From JAVBKA01 sp031546715 (GTDB taxonomy: Bacteria > Bacillota > Clostridia > Oscillospirales > UBA929), in assembly GCA_031546715.1 (NCBI GenBank), contig JAVBKA010000217.1, positions 1 through 18,020 of the forward strand: 18,020 nucleotides of DNA. Direction: 5' to 3'. The notes under the pieces were generated by a model, which saw only the letters and a program-made list of their open reading frames with translations, was not told the DNA's origin and searched no databases. Made by a program: the position numbers and the translations under genes. Positions 1 to 7,580 of the stretch are shown piece by piece (position 1 is the first letter of the stretch; each line of letters begins with the position of its first letter).

Positions 1-1130
1 ATCATAAACTCTTTGGAAGTTTGTAGGCAGTTCACAATTTGTTCTTTGGGGATGCAGATGATGCTACAATCCGAACGGCATATTAAATGCGTTGGGCGCT
101 CGTAGGGTGCAAATAAATTACAAACACCAAAGTAGTCACCAGCGTAAAGCGAATTAATCAACATGGAACAGCCATCGATGGTGATGGAAAACACGCTGAC
201 TTCACCGCTGTATACAATCGCCATTGTGTCTACCAAATGGATTGCATCGCCTTTATGAAAATGGCACAGCTTGTATGCAAAGTCTATATCGTCAGAAATG
301 CCGTCAAAAAGCTGGATAGCCTTAATGATATCGACTTTATAATCTACATCAAGAATGTCAACCTTAAGTTCCGTCATTTTCTCAAGTAATGGGGTTATAT
401 CTCCGCAGATGTGTAGCTTTACCCGTGCCCCCATTGCCTTAATTGCATCAATAAGCTTCTTTTCATATGAGAATACTTTTTCCTCATAAAGTGAGCGACC
501 GATAATTGAAGCGGCGGCATCGCCGACACCTATGAAGTCTGCGCCGGCGTCAACCTGCGCTTTTGCGCAGCGTATTGCCTGTTCTGTGCAAATATTGAGA
601 AGGTCATCAAACAAGTCTTCCTCGTAAAGGTCAATCATTGCTTCGTTAATTCCCCGTAAGTCACACGCCTCTGCTAATGGGCCTTCAACCCAACCCAAAA
701 TTGGATATGTCTCGCCGTAATCTTTTTTATAAAGTTCAATTGCCTTGATTCTGTCAAGAATCCGTACAGATTTAAGCGGGTCGAAGTATTTTAAATCCTT
801 GACGTCTTCAATAGATTTAAGCAGGATATTTTTGCATTTTGGCAAGCCGTCATAGGCATATTCCAGCTCAGTTCCAAAGTCGGCAGTTTCGCGATAAGGG
901 TCGCTCATGGTGCTAAGTAAATCGATAGAAAATTTTTCATTGCATACGAAATTTCCCTCAGCCATTACCTTGTAATCACTGCAAAATTGGCTGTACGGGC
1001 GGTTAATGTACTTTGCTGCAAACAGCATAAGAATGTTAAGGTTCGGCACTCTGTCTACTGGTTTATGTTCTAGCATTGCAAATAGTCGTTCTCTTGGCGT
1101 CATATTAAGCAACCATTTCTCCGGCGACAT
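1..1130 (-). CDS. URO-D/MtaA-like barrel fused to a Crp-type cyclic-nucleotide-binding-like domain (3' end outside window)
   Basis: An open frame of 376 codons runs from ATG 1130 to the left edge without a stop. Residues 10-275 resemble the uroporphyrinogen decarboxylase/MtaA/CmuA methyltransferase family: a typical start (MTPRERLFAMLEHKPVDRVP), a GWVEGPLAEAC segment and the HxCG zinc-type motif (H240, C242). After VDILDVD (258-263) the barrel should continue with two more strands and a third ligand Cys. Instead, from about LFDGIS (274-279), the frame reads as a Crp/Fnr-type beta-roll: FHKGDAI, YSGEVSVF, LYAGDYFG (about 275-376). The canonical Glu of the cAMP phosphate cassette is Val336 here, so the ligand is uncertain. 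It is the last visible gene of the sugar operon. ATG 1103 (MTPRER) is an alternative start with GGAG 15 bases upstream. Fusion is seen directly; function is unknown: sensor, regulator or decayed enzyme. Confidence 0.8.
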   Translation of the reverse strand, partial: MSPEKWLLNMTPRERLFAMLEHKPVDRVPNLNILMLFAAKYINRPYSQFCSDYKVMAEGNFVCNEKFSIDLLSTMSDPYRETADFGTELEYAYDGLPKCKNILLKSIEDVKDLKYFDPLKSVRILDRIKAIELYKKDYGETYPILGWVEGPLAEACDLRGINEAMIDLYEEDLFDDLLNICTEQAIRCAKAQVDAGADFIGVGDAAASIIGRSLYEEKVFSYEKKLIDAIKAMGARVKLHICGDITPLLEKMTELKVDILDVDYKVDIIKAIQLFDGISDDIDFAYKLCHFHKGDAIHLVDTMAIVYSGEVSVFSITIDGCSMLINSLYAGDYFGVCNLFAPYERPTHLICRSDCSIICIPKEQIVNCLQTSKEFM

Positions 1131-1170
1131 AAAATATAGATTAACAACTAACTTTCTCGCCGGAGAAATG
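1114..1170 (-). promoter_or_regulatory. Perfect 14-bp inverted repeat around the start of the URO-D/cNMP gene
   Basis: The arms CATTTCTCCGGCGA (1114-1127) and TCGCCGGAGAAATG (1157-1170) are perfectly complementary, with a 29-base AT-rich loop. In the minus-strand mRNA, ATG 1130 sits in the loop directly beside the second arm. That arm contains the GGAG that would serve ATG 1103. Folding would therefore hide one ribosome binding site and present the other start in the loop. Translational control is inferred. Confidence 0.6.
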
Positions 1171-1203
1171 AAAAGTTGCTTTATAAAACGTCTGCGGTAG
1201 CGT

Positions 1204-1231
1204 GATTAGGTTGGGCTTGTTCAACCTAATC
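1204..1231 (-). repeat. Intercistronic hairpin overlapping the GH127 stop codon
   Basis: A 10-bp perfect stem, GATTAGGTTG (1204-1213) with CAACCTAATC (1222-1231), has an 8-base loop and includes the stop codon of the GH127 gene. No T-run follows on the minus strand, so it does not look like a standard intrinsic terminator. A role in mRNA processing, 3'-end protection or differential expression of the downstream gene is possible. Confidence 0.6.
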
Positions 1232-3148
1232 TTCGTCTACAATCGGTTTAAATGCAAAGGTGGCTTTTCTTAAAATAGTGTTGCCGATGGGAGATAGTTT
1301 TGCGGTTGTTTTTTTACCGGTATTATCAAAAATAGGTATTGTAAAGGATAAATCCTGCCAACGATTATTAAGAGGCGACTGCGGTATCGGAATAGAGCGC
1401 TTATCTGCGTGCAAGTTATCGGGTACATTCGTCTCGTCGCTCAAGCGGTAGCAGACCTCGCGCAGATTGTGCTCGGAAAATTCCTTGACGACTATCTCCT
1501 CGTGTGGCAACGGCATTGCAAGAAGAAGAGGACCATAAGTGTAGTACACGTCAGAGCGTAGGTCAAAATGCATTTGAACGTCAAAATGAAAATCGATGCG
1601 TATTGTTTCGGAGTGTTCCCAGCGACTAGAAAAAATTATGCAGTGGTCAGATTCCACATAGTGCCGAGAACTTTCAACATTCCAGCGGTTACACCACGCA
1701 GGGATGCGGAAGGCAAGTTCCATTTCTGTCGGCTGAGATAATGAAATCTCAAAAATCATACTGCCGTTCGCGGGGAAATCACTTTTTTCCGTGATTGACA
1801 CCTCGGTCTCGTTAAAGCTTGTGTTAAAGCTGCTTGCGCCGTACAAAGCTTTAAGCAAACCGTTCTCCGTTTTGTACCATGTTGCGTGCAGGTAGTACGG
1901 TGCGATTCGTCCTGCGTTTGGCACACAACAAACCGCTGCCTCCTGATGAGTAGGGGAGTACTTATACCTTACGTTTGGCTTGTGAGGTATGCCGTCGCGC
2001 TGTATTTGGGAAAGTCCTTCCATCGAATAAGAATTATCGGCTTTCAAGTACGCAATGCTTGGCTCTGAAGGGTGCCTTGCCCCTTGGGCGGCGTTTAAAA
2101 AAATGTTCTCGATTTTATCGGCGTAAGATATGTCACCTGTTTTTTCAAGCAATAGCATGTAACTATGCAGAAGCTCTTGCAATGAACAATACTCGTAGCC
2201 GGTGTTTAATGCGTCTGCACTGCGACCAAAAATCCACTCGTCACCGATTGCACCGCCGCTTGGAGTTATGCAAGGTTCTAATTTTTTTAGATACTCTGCC
2301 AACAGTGCTTTATAGTATGGACTATCGCACATATATGCAAGGGACGTCAAGGTTCTAAGATGCTCATAGGTATGTACGCCGTGGCATTTTGGGCAGTACT
2401 TGGGGTCGAGAATGTTTTTTTCCAGTGCGTCAAAGCCCATGGTAATGTCTGAGGAACAAAACTGAATATACAAAAATTCTAAATAGTCTGCATACTTTTT
2501 GTTCTTAGTTAGGTTATACAAGTATTCCAGCGTATCAGAAAGCATTAGTCCGTGTGTTTGCTCACAGCTAAACAGCTTTTCGCTGCCGACATCGTAGTTC
2601 TCCATTGTCACATCCACGGCTTTAATTACAGCGGATATAACGTCCTCGTTGTCTGTCATTTCGTAATAACCGATTAATGCGCGAAAGAGGGTAGCCTGTG
2701 CCCAAAGCTCGCCGGATTCATGCTTTAACTGAAATCGCGCGCCTTTTTCGTAAATACCCATGTATCCATCATTTTTAGGGTCGCCGATACGGCTATCAGC
2801 GTAGGAGAGCATACGCTTTACATATTCGTCACATGCGGTTATATCCGCTTGACTATCCAGCATAAACGCATGACGAATGAAGCCGTCATACCATTGTGAC
2901 TGGGTTTCGCTGTTCCACCATTGCAAGTGGACGGGGTCGATTGTTTCAGATTTTGCCAGACCAAGGTTTTGCTGCAATACTGTATGCCCTCGGCGATTTT
3001 CTCCGTAAATATCATCGTTTGCGAACAAATCCGGCAAAAGCTTATCCAAGCAGCCGACATAGCCTTGCGTCAAATCCTTGGACATTTGGGCTTTAAGCCA
3101 TCCGTCGGGCTTGGTTTCCTTTGCTGATTGCACAAGCATTTTTCTCAT
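1226..3148 (-). CDS. GH127 (DUF1680) beta-L-arabinofuranosidase-like glycosidase
   Basis: This is a predicted cytoplasmic glycoside hydrolase without signal peptide, about 640 residues. The frame is open from TTG 3160, but ATG 3148 is the better start because GAGG lies 6 bases upstream; residue numbers below count from 3160. GH127 hallmarks are visible. A Glu-x-Cys motif (GYEYC, E323 and C325) and a vicinal Cys pair (AVCCVPN, C411-C412) match the zinc ligands and catalytic Cys of the characterised HypBA1 enzyme. E308 (GDEW) sits where its acid/base Glu would be. The N-terminal GWL..Q segment is usual for this family. Known members release beta-L-arabinofuranose or related sugars from plant glycans; the actual substrate cannot be read here. 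It follows the TIM-barrel gene by about 17 bases, so the two are probably cotranscribed. Confidence 0.88.
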   Translation of the reverse strand: MRKMLVQSAKETKPDGWLKAQMSKDLTQGYVGCLDKLLPDLFANDDIYGENRRGHTVLQQNLGLAKSETIDPVHLQWWNSETQSQWYDGFIRHAFMLDSQADITACDEYVKRMLSYADSRIGDPKNDGYMGIYEKGARFQLKHESGELWAQATLFRALIGYYEMTDNEDVISAVIKAVDVTMENYDVGSEKLFSCEQTHGLMLSDTLEYLYNLTKNKKYADYLEFLYIQFCSSDITMGFDALEKNILDPKYCPKCHGVHTYEHLRTLTSLAYMCDSPYYKALLAEYLKKLEPCITPSGGAIGDEWIFGRSADALNTGYEYCSLQELLHSYMLLLEKTGDISYADKIENIFLNAAQGARHPSEPSIAYLKADNSYSMEGLSQIQRDGIPHKPNVRYKYSPTHQEAAVCCVPNAGRIAPYYLHATWYKTENGLLKALYGASSFNTSFNETEVSITEKSDFPANGSMIFEISLSQPTEMELAFRIPAWCNRWNVESSRHYVESDHCIIFSSRWEHSETIRIDFHFDVQMHFDLRSDVYYTYGPLLLAMPLPHEEIVVKEFSEHNLREVCYRLSDETNVPDNLHADKRSIPIPQSPLNNRWQDLSFTIPIFDNTGKKTTAKLSPIGNTILRKATFAFKPIVDED

Positions 3149-3165
3149 AAATGACCTCAAGAGAT

Positions 3166-5238
3166 TTATTTTTTTATAGAAATAGTATTACCGTTTCCGC
3201 AGTGAACAGGTTGAGGTTCGCCATTTGAAAAATCAATGTACAGAAAATCCTCGCCTGAAAACTCAATATTATATCCGTTTATTTTTTCGTTGACTGTCAA
3301 GGGATTTCCGATGGCGGACTGTCCTTCCCCTGTAAAAATCCAAGAGCCGTCCTGTAATGCGCAGCCTTGAGCTGTTCTGTTGGCTTTTACGCCTGCTTCT
3401 GTGAGGATTCTGTACAACTCGTCAGCCTCTGGGATATCGTCATAGCGGATCTTAGCAGTGTCAAGAATCTCGGCATCGCTATGCAAAATTGTCGCACCGT
3501 CTGCATACATAGACGCACCGCCGCAGACAAATAGACGGTTTTTGTCGAGCTTTTGCAAGAAGGCGTAGCATTCTTTAGGCATACATTCAGGATAAAACAC
3601 CACTACAGCATCATATTGCTGTGTTCCGTACACAGGTAGCCCATTCTCCGCAATGGTAACCCAGCCATTTTCAACCTCACTGGTGGGGACAAGGTCACAT
3701 AAGAGCTTCGAGAAAAGATGGTTGGCTGTGTTGAGCACCTTATCGAGTTTTTCGTTTTGCGGAATCCATGGAGGGAGAAGTCCCTTGATTTCACCGTTTT
3801 TACTGGAAAAGGAAACCGCATAGTTGGAAATAGCCTCCATGCCAAACAAGACCAGAACACGGCAATCCAGCGCGGTTTTTTGAACCTCGTCGATAAGGCG
3901 AACTTTTTTTTCCATAAGCTCGAGCGATTCTAACAACCCTTCTCCCGCAAGCTCTAGGACAACAGGCTCATTTGGGCAGCGGTAGGAGTGGTGATGTGTC
4001 CTGCCACCTGCGCGGACGGAATTCCATGTGTCTTTGTAGTAAGTTTCGATTTTGCGTGTGCCCATAGAGTACCACATGTTATAGAAAATGGAGCTACCCC
4101 ATTTATGGCTGAGAGCGGTTCTAATGGGGAGCGTGACAAGCTCGTCTGTCTGCGCAATGTCTCTTTTTGCTTCCCACCAGTAGAAGCCGTTTTTGTAGCA
4201 CTCAAAATTAAGGCTGTCAACGCTTCCCCACCATGTAGGGTGAACGCCGTAGAAAGCGTCATTTCCAAGGACTTCTTTAGTTATGGAGTGCATATCATAG
4301 TCGTTTTGAGACATTATTTTACGCAAGGTTTTAAAATATCGGTTTACTGCCGCAACACGTACCTCGGGCTTGCCCTCGGGTGTGTACATGAAGTGCAGGG
4401 AATCAGCTTTGAAGGATGCTTCGGGGTACGCGCTTTCGTATTTTTCAGCCATTGCGTCAGAAAAAGATAGATGCTTTAGGAATAGTTTTCGGTCATCATA
4501 TGGGTTAGGCTCTTCGATTTTTAAAATTACATCGTAGCCCCACTCGTCAGAAAACACTCCGCCTACACCGATGTCTGTATTTTTTTGTTCAAGACCGCTA
4601 ACCATTTTTCTGAAATAATCAGGCAATTTTTTAGAAGCAAGGTCAGGTATGGGCTGCTCTGTCAACAGGCAGACCTGCGCCGTTTTTTCGCCGTTTTCGC
4701 TACCTGCATTGACTGTAATGCGAACTTTTTTCCCGCCCTCGTCCTCAAAATGCGATAGGGAAATACCGCTCAGCTCTTTGAGGCTTTCTGGCTTATAGGT
4801 TAAGTACCCTTCGCCGATGTTGAAGCAGAACGCTGAAAATACTTTTTCTGCGCCTTTTGCTCCGCTGTTTCTCCAGTAATGGTCTATCTGCTGAGCTTCA
4901 ATTACTTTTTCTGCATCGCCGTTTTCGTCAAGCACAAGGGTTTCATAATGAGCGAGGTATGCACGGGGTTCGTCAGGGTAGACTTCGTAAAAGCCTTGCC
5001 CTTCGTTTCGAGGGCAGGTTTCCACAATAAGCTTCATGCCGTGCTTAACTACTTGCTCGTTGCATTCCCGAATTTTTGCATGCAAAGCTTCATCATCAAA
5101 GCGGCGGGTAACCCAGTGCAAGGAGATGCAAAGCATTGAAGGCGTAAAGCGGCTGCGCAGCTCGTTGATTTCCTGCTCCATGTTGCAGTCAAATGTAATG
5201 TCTTCCCATTTCCACGTCAAAATCGTGCTGTTTTTCAT
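3166..5238 (-). CDS. Unrecognised TIM-barrel-like protein with GH42-type architecture, putative glycosidase
   Basis: I do not recognise a named family for this 690-residue protein. It has no signal peptide, so a cytoplasmic location is likely. Residues 1-410 look like an (alpha/beta)8 barrel: strands such as MLCISLHW and GMKLIVETCP near the N-terminus, an acidic GGVFSDEWGYD motif (D231, E232) at the end of a strand, and an aromatic, glycan-site-like stretch around 330-392 with E346, WW354-355 and a GSSIFYNMWY strand. Residues about 455-600 alternate hydrophobic strands and helices (CRVLVLFGMEA, YDAVVVFYPE, RLFVCGGA) like the amidotransferase-like trimerisation domain of GH42 beta-galactosidases. 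A small C-terminal beta domain may follow. Its start has AAAGG 9 bases upstream. It sits between the transporter and GH127 genes, which supports a role on the imported sugar. Catalysis is inferred only. Confidence 0.65.
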   Translation of the reverse strand: MKNSTILTWKWEDITFDCNMEQEINELRSRFTPSMLCISLHWVTRRFDDEALHAKIRECNEQVVKHGMKLIVETCPRNEGQGFYEVYPDEPRAYLAHYETLVLDENGDAEKVIEAQQIDHYWRNSGAKGAEKVFSAFCFNIGEGYLTYKPESLKELSGISLSHFEDEGGKKVRITVNAGSENGEKTAQVCLLTEQPIPDLASKKLPDYFRKMVSGLEQKNTDIGVGGVFSDEWGYDVILKIEEPNPYDDRKLFLKHLSFSDAMAEKYESAYPEASFKADSLHFMYTPEGKPEVRVAAVNRYFKTLRKIMSQNDYDMHSITKEVLGNDAFYGVHPTWWGSVDSLNFECYKNGFYWWEAKRDIAQTDELVTLPIRTALSHKWGSSIFYNMWYSMGTRKIETYYKDTWNSVRAGGRTHHHSYRCPNEPVVLELAGEGLLESLELMEKKVRLIDEVQKTALDCRVLVLFGMEAISNYAVSFSSKNGEIKGLLPPWIPQNEKLDKVLNTANHLFSKLLCDLVPTSEVENGWVTIAENGLPVYGTQQYDAVVVFYPECMPKECYAFLQKLDKNRLFVCGGASMYADGATILHSDAEILDTAKIRYDDIPEADELYRILTEAGVKANRTAQGCALQDGSWIFTGEGQSAIGNPLTVNEKINGYNIEFSGEDFLYIDFSNGEPQPVHCGNGNTISIKK

Positions 5239-5256
5239 AATTCAAAACCTTTCATG

Positions 5257-5281
5257 TAATACTAATAAGTGATTAGTATTA
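5257..5281 (-). repeat. Intercistronic hairpin overlapping the malG-like stop codon
   Basis: A 10-bp perfect stem, TAATACTAAT (5257-5266) with ATTAGTATTA (5272-5281), has a 5-base loop and contains the permease stop codon. The same minus-strand sequence TAATACTAATC also occurs once in the spacer upstream of the malF-like gene (7490-7500). It is AT-only apart from two pairs and has no T-run after it, so strong termination is unlikely. Confidence 0.5.
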
Positions 5282-6160
5282 GCGTACTACAGAGCCGGAA
5301 ACGCCAGAGAATATTGTCTTTTGCAGACTTAGATAAACGATGCTTATAGGTAGCCCTGCTAAAATGGAGGAGGCGGCAAATATGCCGTAATTTTTTGTAT
5401 ATTCTTGCTGAACAAAGGAGTATGTTCCTAATGCAATAGTGTATTTGTTCGGGTCTGTTATGATGATACGGCTTAGCGCAAAGTCGCCAAAAGGAGCGGC
5501 AAAGGAAAATACGGCAACTAGAACAACCATCGGGGCGGCTAACGGCAAAATAATGCGCATCATAACCTGAAAATAGTTTGCGCCGTCAATAATTGCGGCT
5601 TCTTCCAAAGCCTTGGGGATTGTGTCGAGATATCCCTTTAGCAGCCAAGTCATGCCCGGAATTGCCGCACCGACATAAATTAGCACCAGACCTGGAACTG
5701 TGTTTAATAAGTCAAGCATGTTAAGCAAAACATAGTACGCAACCATTGCCATAGTGCCGGGGAACATTTGCAAAACGATAGTTACAATTAGCATTTGCTT
5801 TCTTCCGCGGAAACGCATCCTTGAGAAGGCGAACGCCGTTGGGATAATAAAAATAAGTGCAAGTAACGCGGATATAGCACCTGTTTTGACTGTATTTAAG
5901 TACCATTTGCCGAAATTGGTAGTGGTAAACAACTTTGTGTAATTATTAAGGCTGAATTTTTCCGGTACAATGCTCTGAACATATAGGCTGCCCGAATCAT
6001 TGAATGAAACGATTAAAATATAGACAATGGGAGCGAGCACAAAGAGCATTATCAAAATTAAGTATAGGTAGGACATGGACAAAGAGAAAATTCCCGCAAG
6101 TCTGTGTTTGGAGGGCTTTCTTATAACTGCGCCAGAGGTTGATTTTTGTAAGCTCGTCAT
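5279..6160 (-). CDS. Sugar ABC transporter permease, MalG/CUT1 type
   Basis: This 293-residue inner-membrane permease has about six hydrophobic segments, the first at residues 32-53. The conserved cytoplasmic EAA loop (EEAAIIDGANYFQVMMRIIL, 186-205, followed by P) docks the ATPase. It ends in a typical short CUT1 C-terminus. The ATG overlaps the stop of the preceding permease by 4 bases (ATGA), indicating translational coupling and a heterodimeric channel with it. Family membership in the MalG group of oligosaccharide importers is clear; the specific sugar is not. No ABC ATPase is encoded in the window, and in Firmicutes such systems commonly share an MsmX-type ATPase. Confidence 0.93.
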   Translation of the reverse strand: MTSLQKSTSGAVIRKPSKHRLAGIFSLSMSYLYLILIMLFVLAPIVYILIVSFNDSGSLYVQSIVPEKFSLNNYTKLFTTTNFGKWYLNTVKTGAISALLALIFIIPTAFAFSRMRFRGRKQMLIVTIVLQMFPGTMAMVAYYVLLNMLDLLNTVPGLVLIYVGAAIPGMTWLLKGYLDTIPKALEEAAIIDGANYFQVMMRIILPLAAPMVVLVAVFSFAAPFGDFALSRIIITDPNKYTIALGTYSFVQQEYTKNYGIFAASSILAGLPISIVYLSLQKTIFSGVSGSVVR

Positions 6161-7431
6161 TGTACCATGTCCTCCTCTTTGTAGTTTCTTGTTTTACGAA
6201 GATTGTAGATACTAAAGCCGGCAATGACAAAAAATATCAACAGGGATATAGCGGATGCGTAATTGTATTTTGACATTGTAAAGGTCATCTTGAATAGCCA
6301 CGATATTAAAATGTCTGTGCTGCCCGCCCCTTGATAGTTAATGTTTACTGGTCCACCGTTGTTAAACAGGTAAATTAAGTTAAAGTTGTTAAACGCTCCT
6401 GCGAAGCCCATAATGAACATCGGCGCAATCGAGAAGGTAAGTAAAGGCAAAGTTATTCTCCTAAAACTGGTAAAAGTGGACGCACCGTCAAGCTTTGCCG
6501 CCTCGTATAGCTCAGGAGAAATGCTTTTTAGTACGCCGTCTGCCAGCATAAACGGGAAGGTAAATCCTGTCCAAACAGCGGCAATTACAAGGGCGACCCG
6601 CGCAGGACCGACTTCAAACAGCCATTGCACAGCAGGGAGCCCCATGCTGGTAATAAGCCTGTTTACGATTCCGTAATTAGCGTCAAACATTGTGCGCAGC
6701 ACTAAAATCATGATGTAGCCAGGAATTGCAAAGGGAAGAATGAATACTGCTTTCATAAACTTTTTTCCCCGAATGCGCTTCTGGTTTAACACTACGGCAG
6801 TTACAATGCCCACAGCGTAAGGGATAAAGGATGATAGAAGTGTCCAAATAAGTGTCCAGCCTAAGATGGAGAAGAAGGTTTTCTTCCAAGAGGTAATTGT
6901 AAAAATGCTGACAAAATTCTTAAAACCGACCCATTCAAGGAGCTTGCCAGGCGGTTGATGGAACATGTCGTAGGTTGTAAAGCCCATAATGATATTGTAA
7001 AAGAGCGGCAATACAACCACGAGTAATACTGCGATAATACCGGGTGTGATGAAAAAGTAAGCGGCTTTTCGTTGTGCAAAGGTCTTAAGACTCTGTTTAA
7101 ATTTTGGGAGCTGTGCGCCGTTCTGCTTTTTTACCGCATTTTTATATGCGTCTCTAATGTTGCCGATATAGATGAATATGACGTAAACCATAACCATAAT
7201 GGCAAGGATTCCGTAGACAATTAAGAAAAGGGAATTGTCTCTGCCGACTTTTGTTCCCAGTGTTATTAAGTCCTCTATGGAAAAAAGGCAATACGGTATT
7301 ATAAAAAGTATGTTGGCTGTAAAAAACAAGCCGTATAAAATGCCCTTAATAATTTGTCCGTTAATAATCTGCCCAAGCCCCATAGCGATAACCGAGGAAA
7401 GAGTGGTCATGTAGACCTTCTTTTTATTCAT
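6157..7431 (-). CDS. Sugar ABC transporter permease, MalF/CUT1 type with N-terminal membrane extension
   Basis: This 424-residue permease is longer than the usual 290-310 residues of minimal CUT1 MalF partners. The extra N-terminal part (1-100) holds about three hydrophobic segments, including a glycine-rich GLGQIINGQIIKGILYGLF hairpin resembling TM2/DUF5683-like segments seen in some Firmicute MalF proteins. The permease core starts near residue 122. It carries the EAA loop (YEAAKLDGASTFTSFRRITL, 309-328, followed by P). The start is supported by AAGGAGGA 8 bases upstream. It pairs with the downstream MalG-type gene, which it overlaps by 4 bases. Confidence 0.92.
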   Translation of the reverse strand: MNKKKVYMTTLSSVIAMGLGQIINGQIIKGILYGLFFTANILFIIPYCLFSIEDLITLGTKVGRDNSLFLIVYGILAIMVMVYVIFIYIGNIRDAYKNAVKKQNGAQLPKFKQSLKTFAQRKAAYFFITPGIIAVLLVVVLPLFYNIIMGFTTYDMFHQPPGKLLEWVGFKNFVSIFTITSWKKTFFSILGWTLIWTLLSSFIPYAVGIVTAVVLNQKRIRGKKFMKAVFILPFAIPGYIMILVLRTMFDANYGIVNRLITSMGLPAVQWLFEVGPARVALVIAAVWTGFTFPFMLADGVLKSISPELYEAAKLDGASTFTSFRRITLPLLTFSIAPMFIMGFAGAFNNFNLIYLFNNGGPVNINYQGAGSTDILISWLFKMTFTMSKYNYASAISLLIFFVIAGFSIYNLRKTRNYKEEDMVQ

Positions 7432-7461
7432 TGAAAGTTCCTCCTTGTTATACTATTCTCG

Positions 7462-7486
7462 ATAAAAACCTTGTCTCAGTTTTTAT
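7462..7486 (-). repeat. Weak leader hairpin upstream of the malF-like gene
   Basis: ATAAAAAC (7462-7469) pairs with GTTTTTAT (7479-7486) around a 9-base loop, about 31 bases before the permease ATG. It is AT-rich and may be incidental. It lies between the 7516-7567 hairpin and the permease ribosome binding site. Confidence 0.3.
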
Positions 7487-7515
7487 TTGAGATTAGTATT
7501 ATGCGCGGCTAAGAG

Positions 7516-7567
7516 AAAAGCTGCTGCAAGGCTTTACGCACAGGCGCTTAACATTGCAGCAGCTTTT
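7516..7567 (-). terminator. Hairpin between binding-protein and permease genes (partial terminator or processing site)
   Basis: A 14-bp perfect stem, AAAAGCTGCTGCAA (7516-7529) with TTGCAGCAGCTTTT (7554-7567), starts 13 bases after the binding-protein stop. On the minus strand only four Ts end the stem, followed by C. It is therefore probably a leaky terminator or 3'-stabilising stem. Such a stem fits the usual need for more binding protein than permease. Confidence 0.7.
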
Positions 7568-7580
7568 TAATTATCAGATA

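Noticed and set aside
1006..1200. Plus-strand open frame over the start of the URO-D/cNMP gene
   Set aside because: It is antisense to a gene with clear family motifs, its predicted protein has no recognisable feature, and the inverted repeat at its end explains part of the sequence.
1975..2358. 127-codon plus-strand open frame inside the GH127 gene
   Set aside because: It overlaps the catalytic region of GH127 in antisense and its protein is Arg/Leu/Cys-rich without any domain-like pattern; it is a frame shadow.
3988..4470. 160-codon plus-strand open frame inside the TIM-barrel gene
   Set aside because: It lies antisense to a longer frame with coherent protein character, has no ribosome binding site and no recognisable domain.
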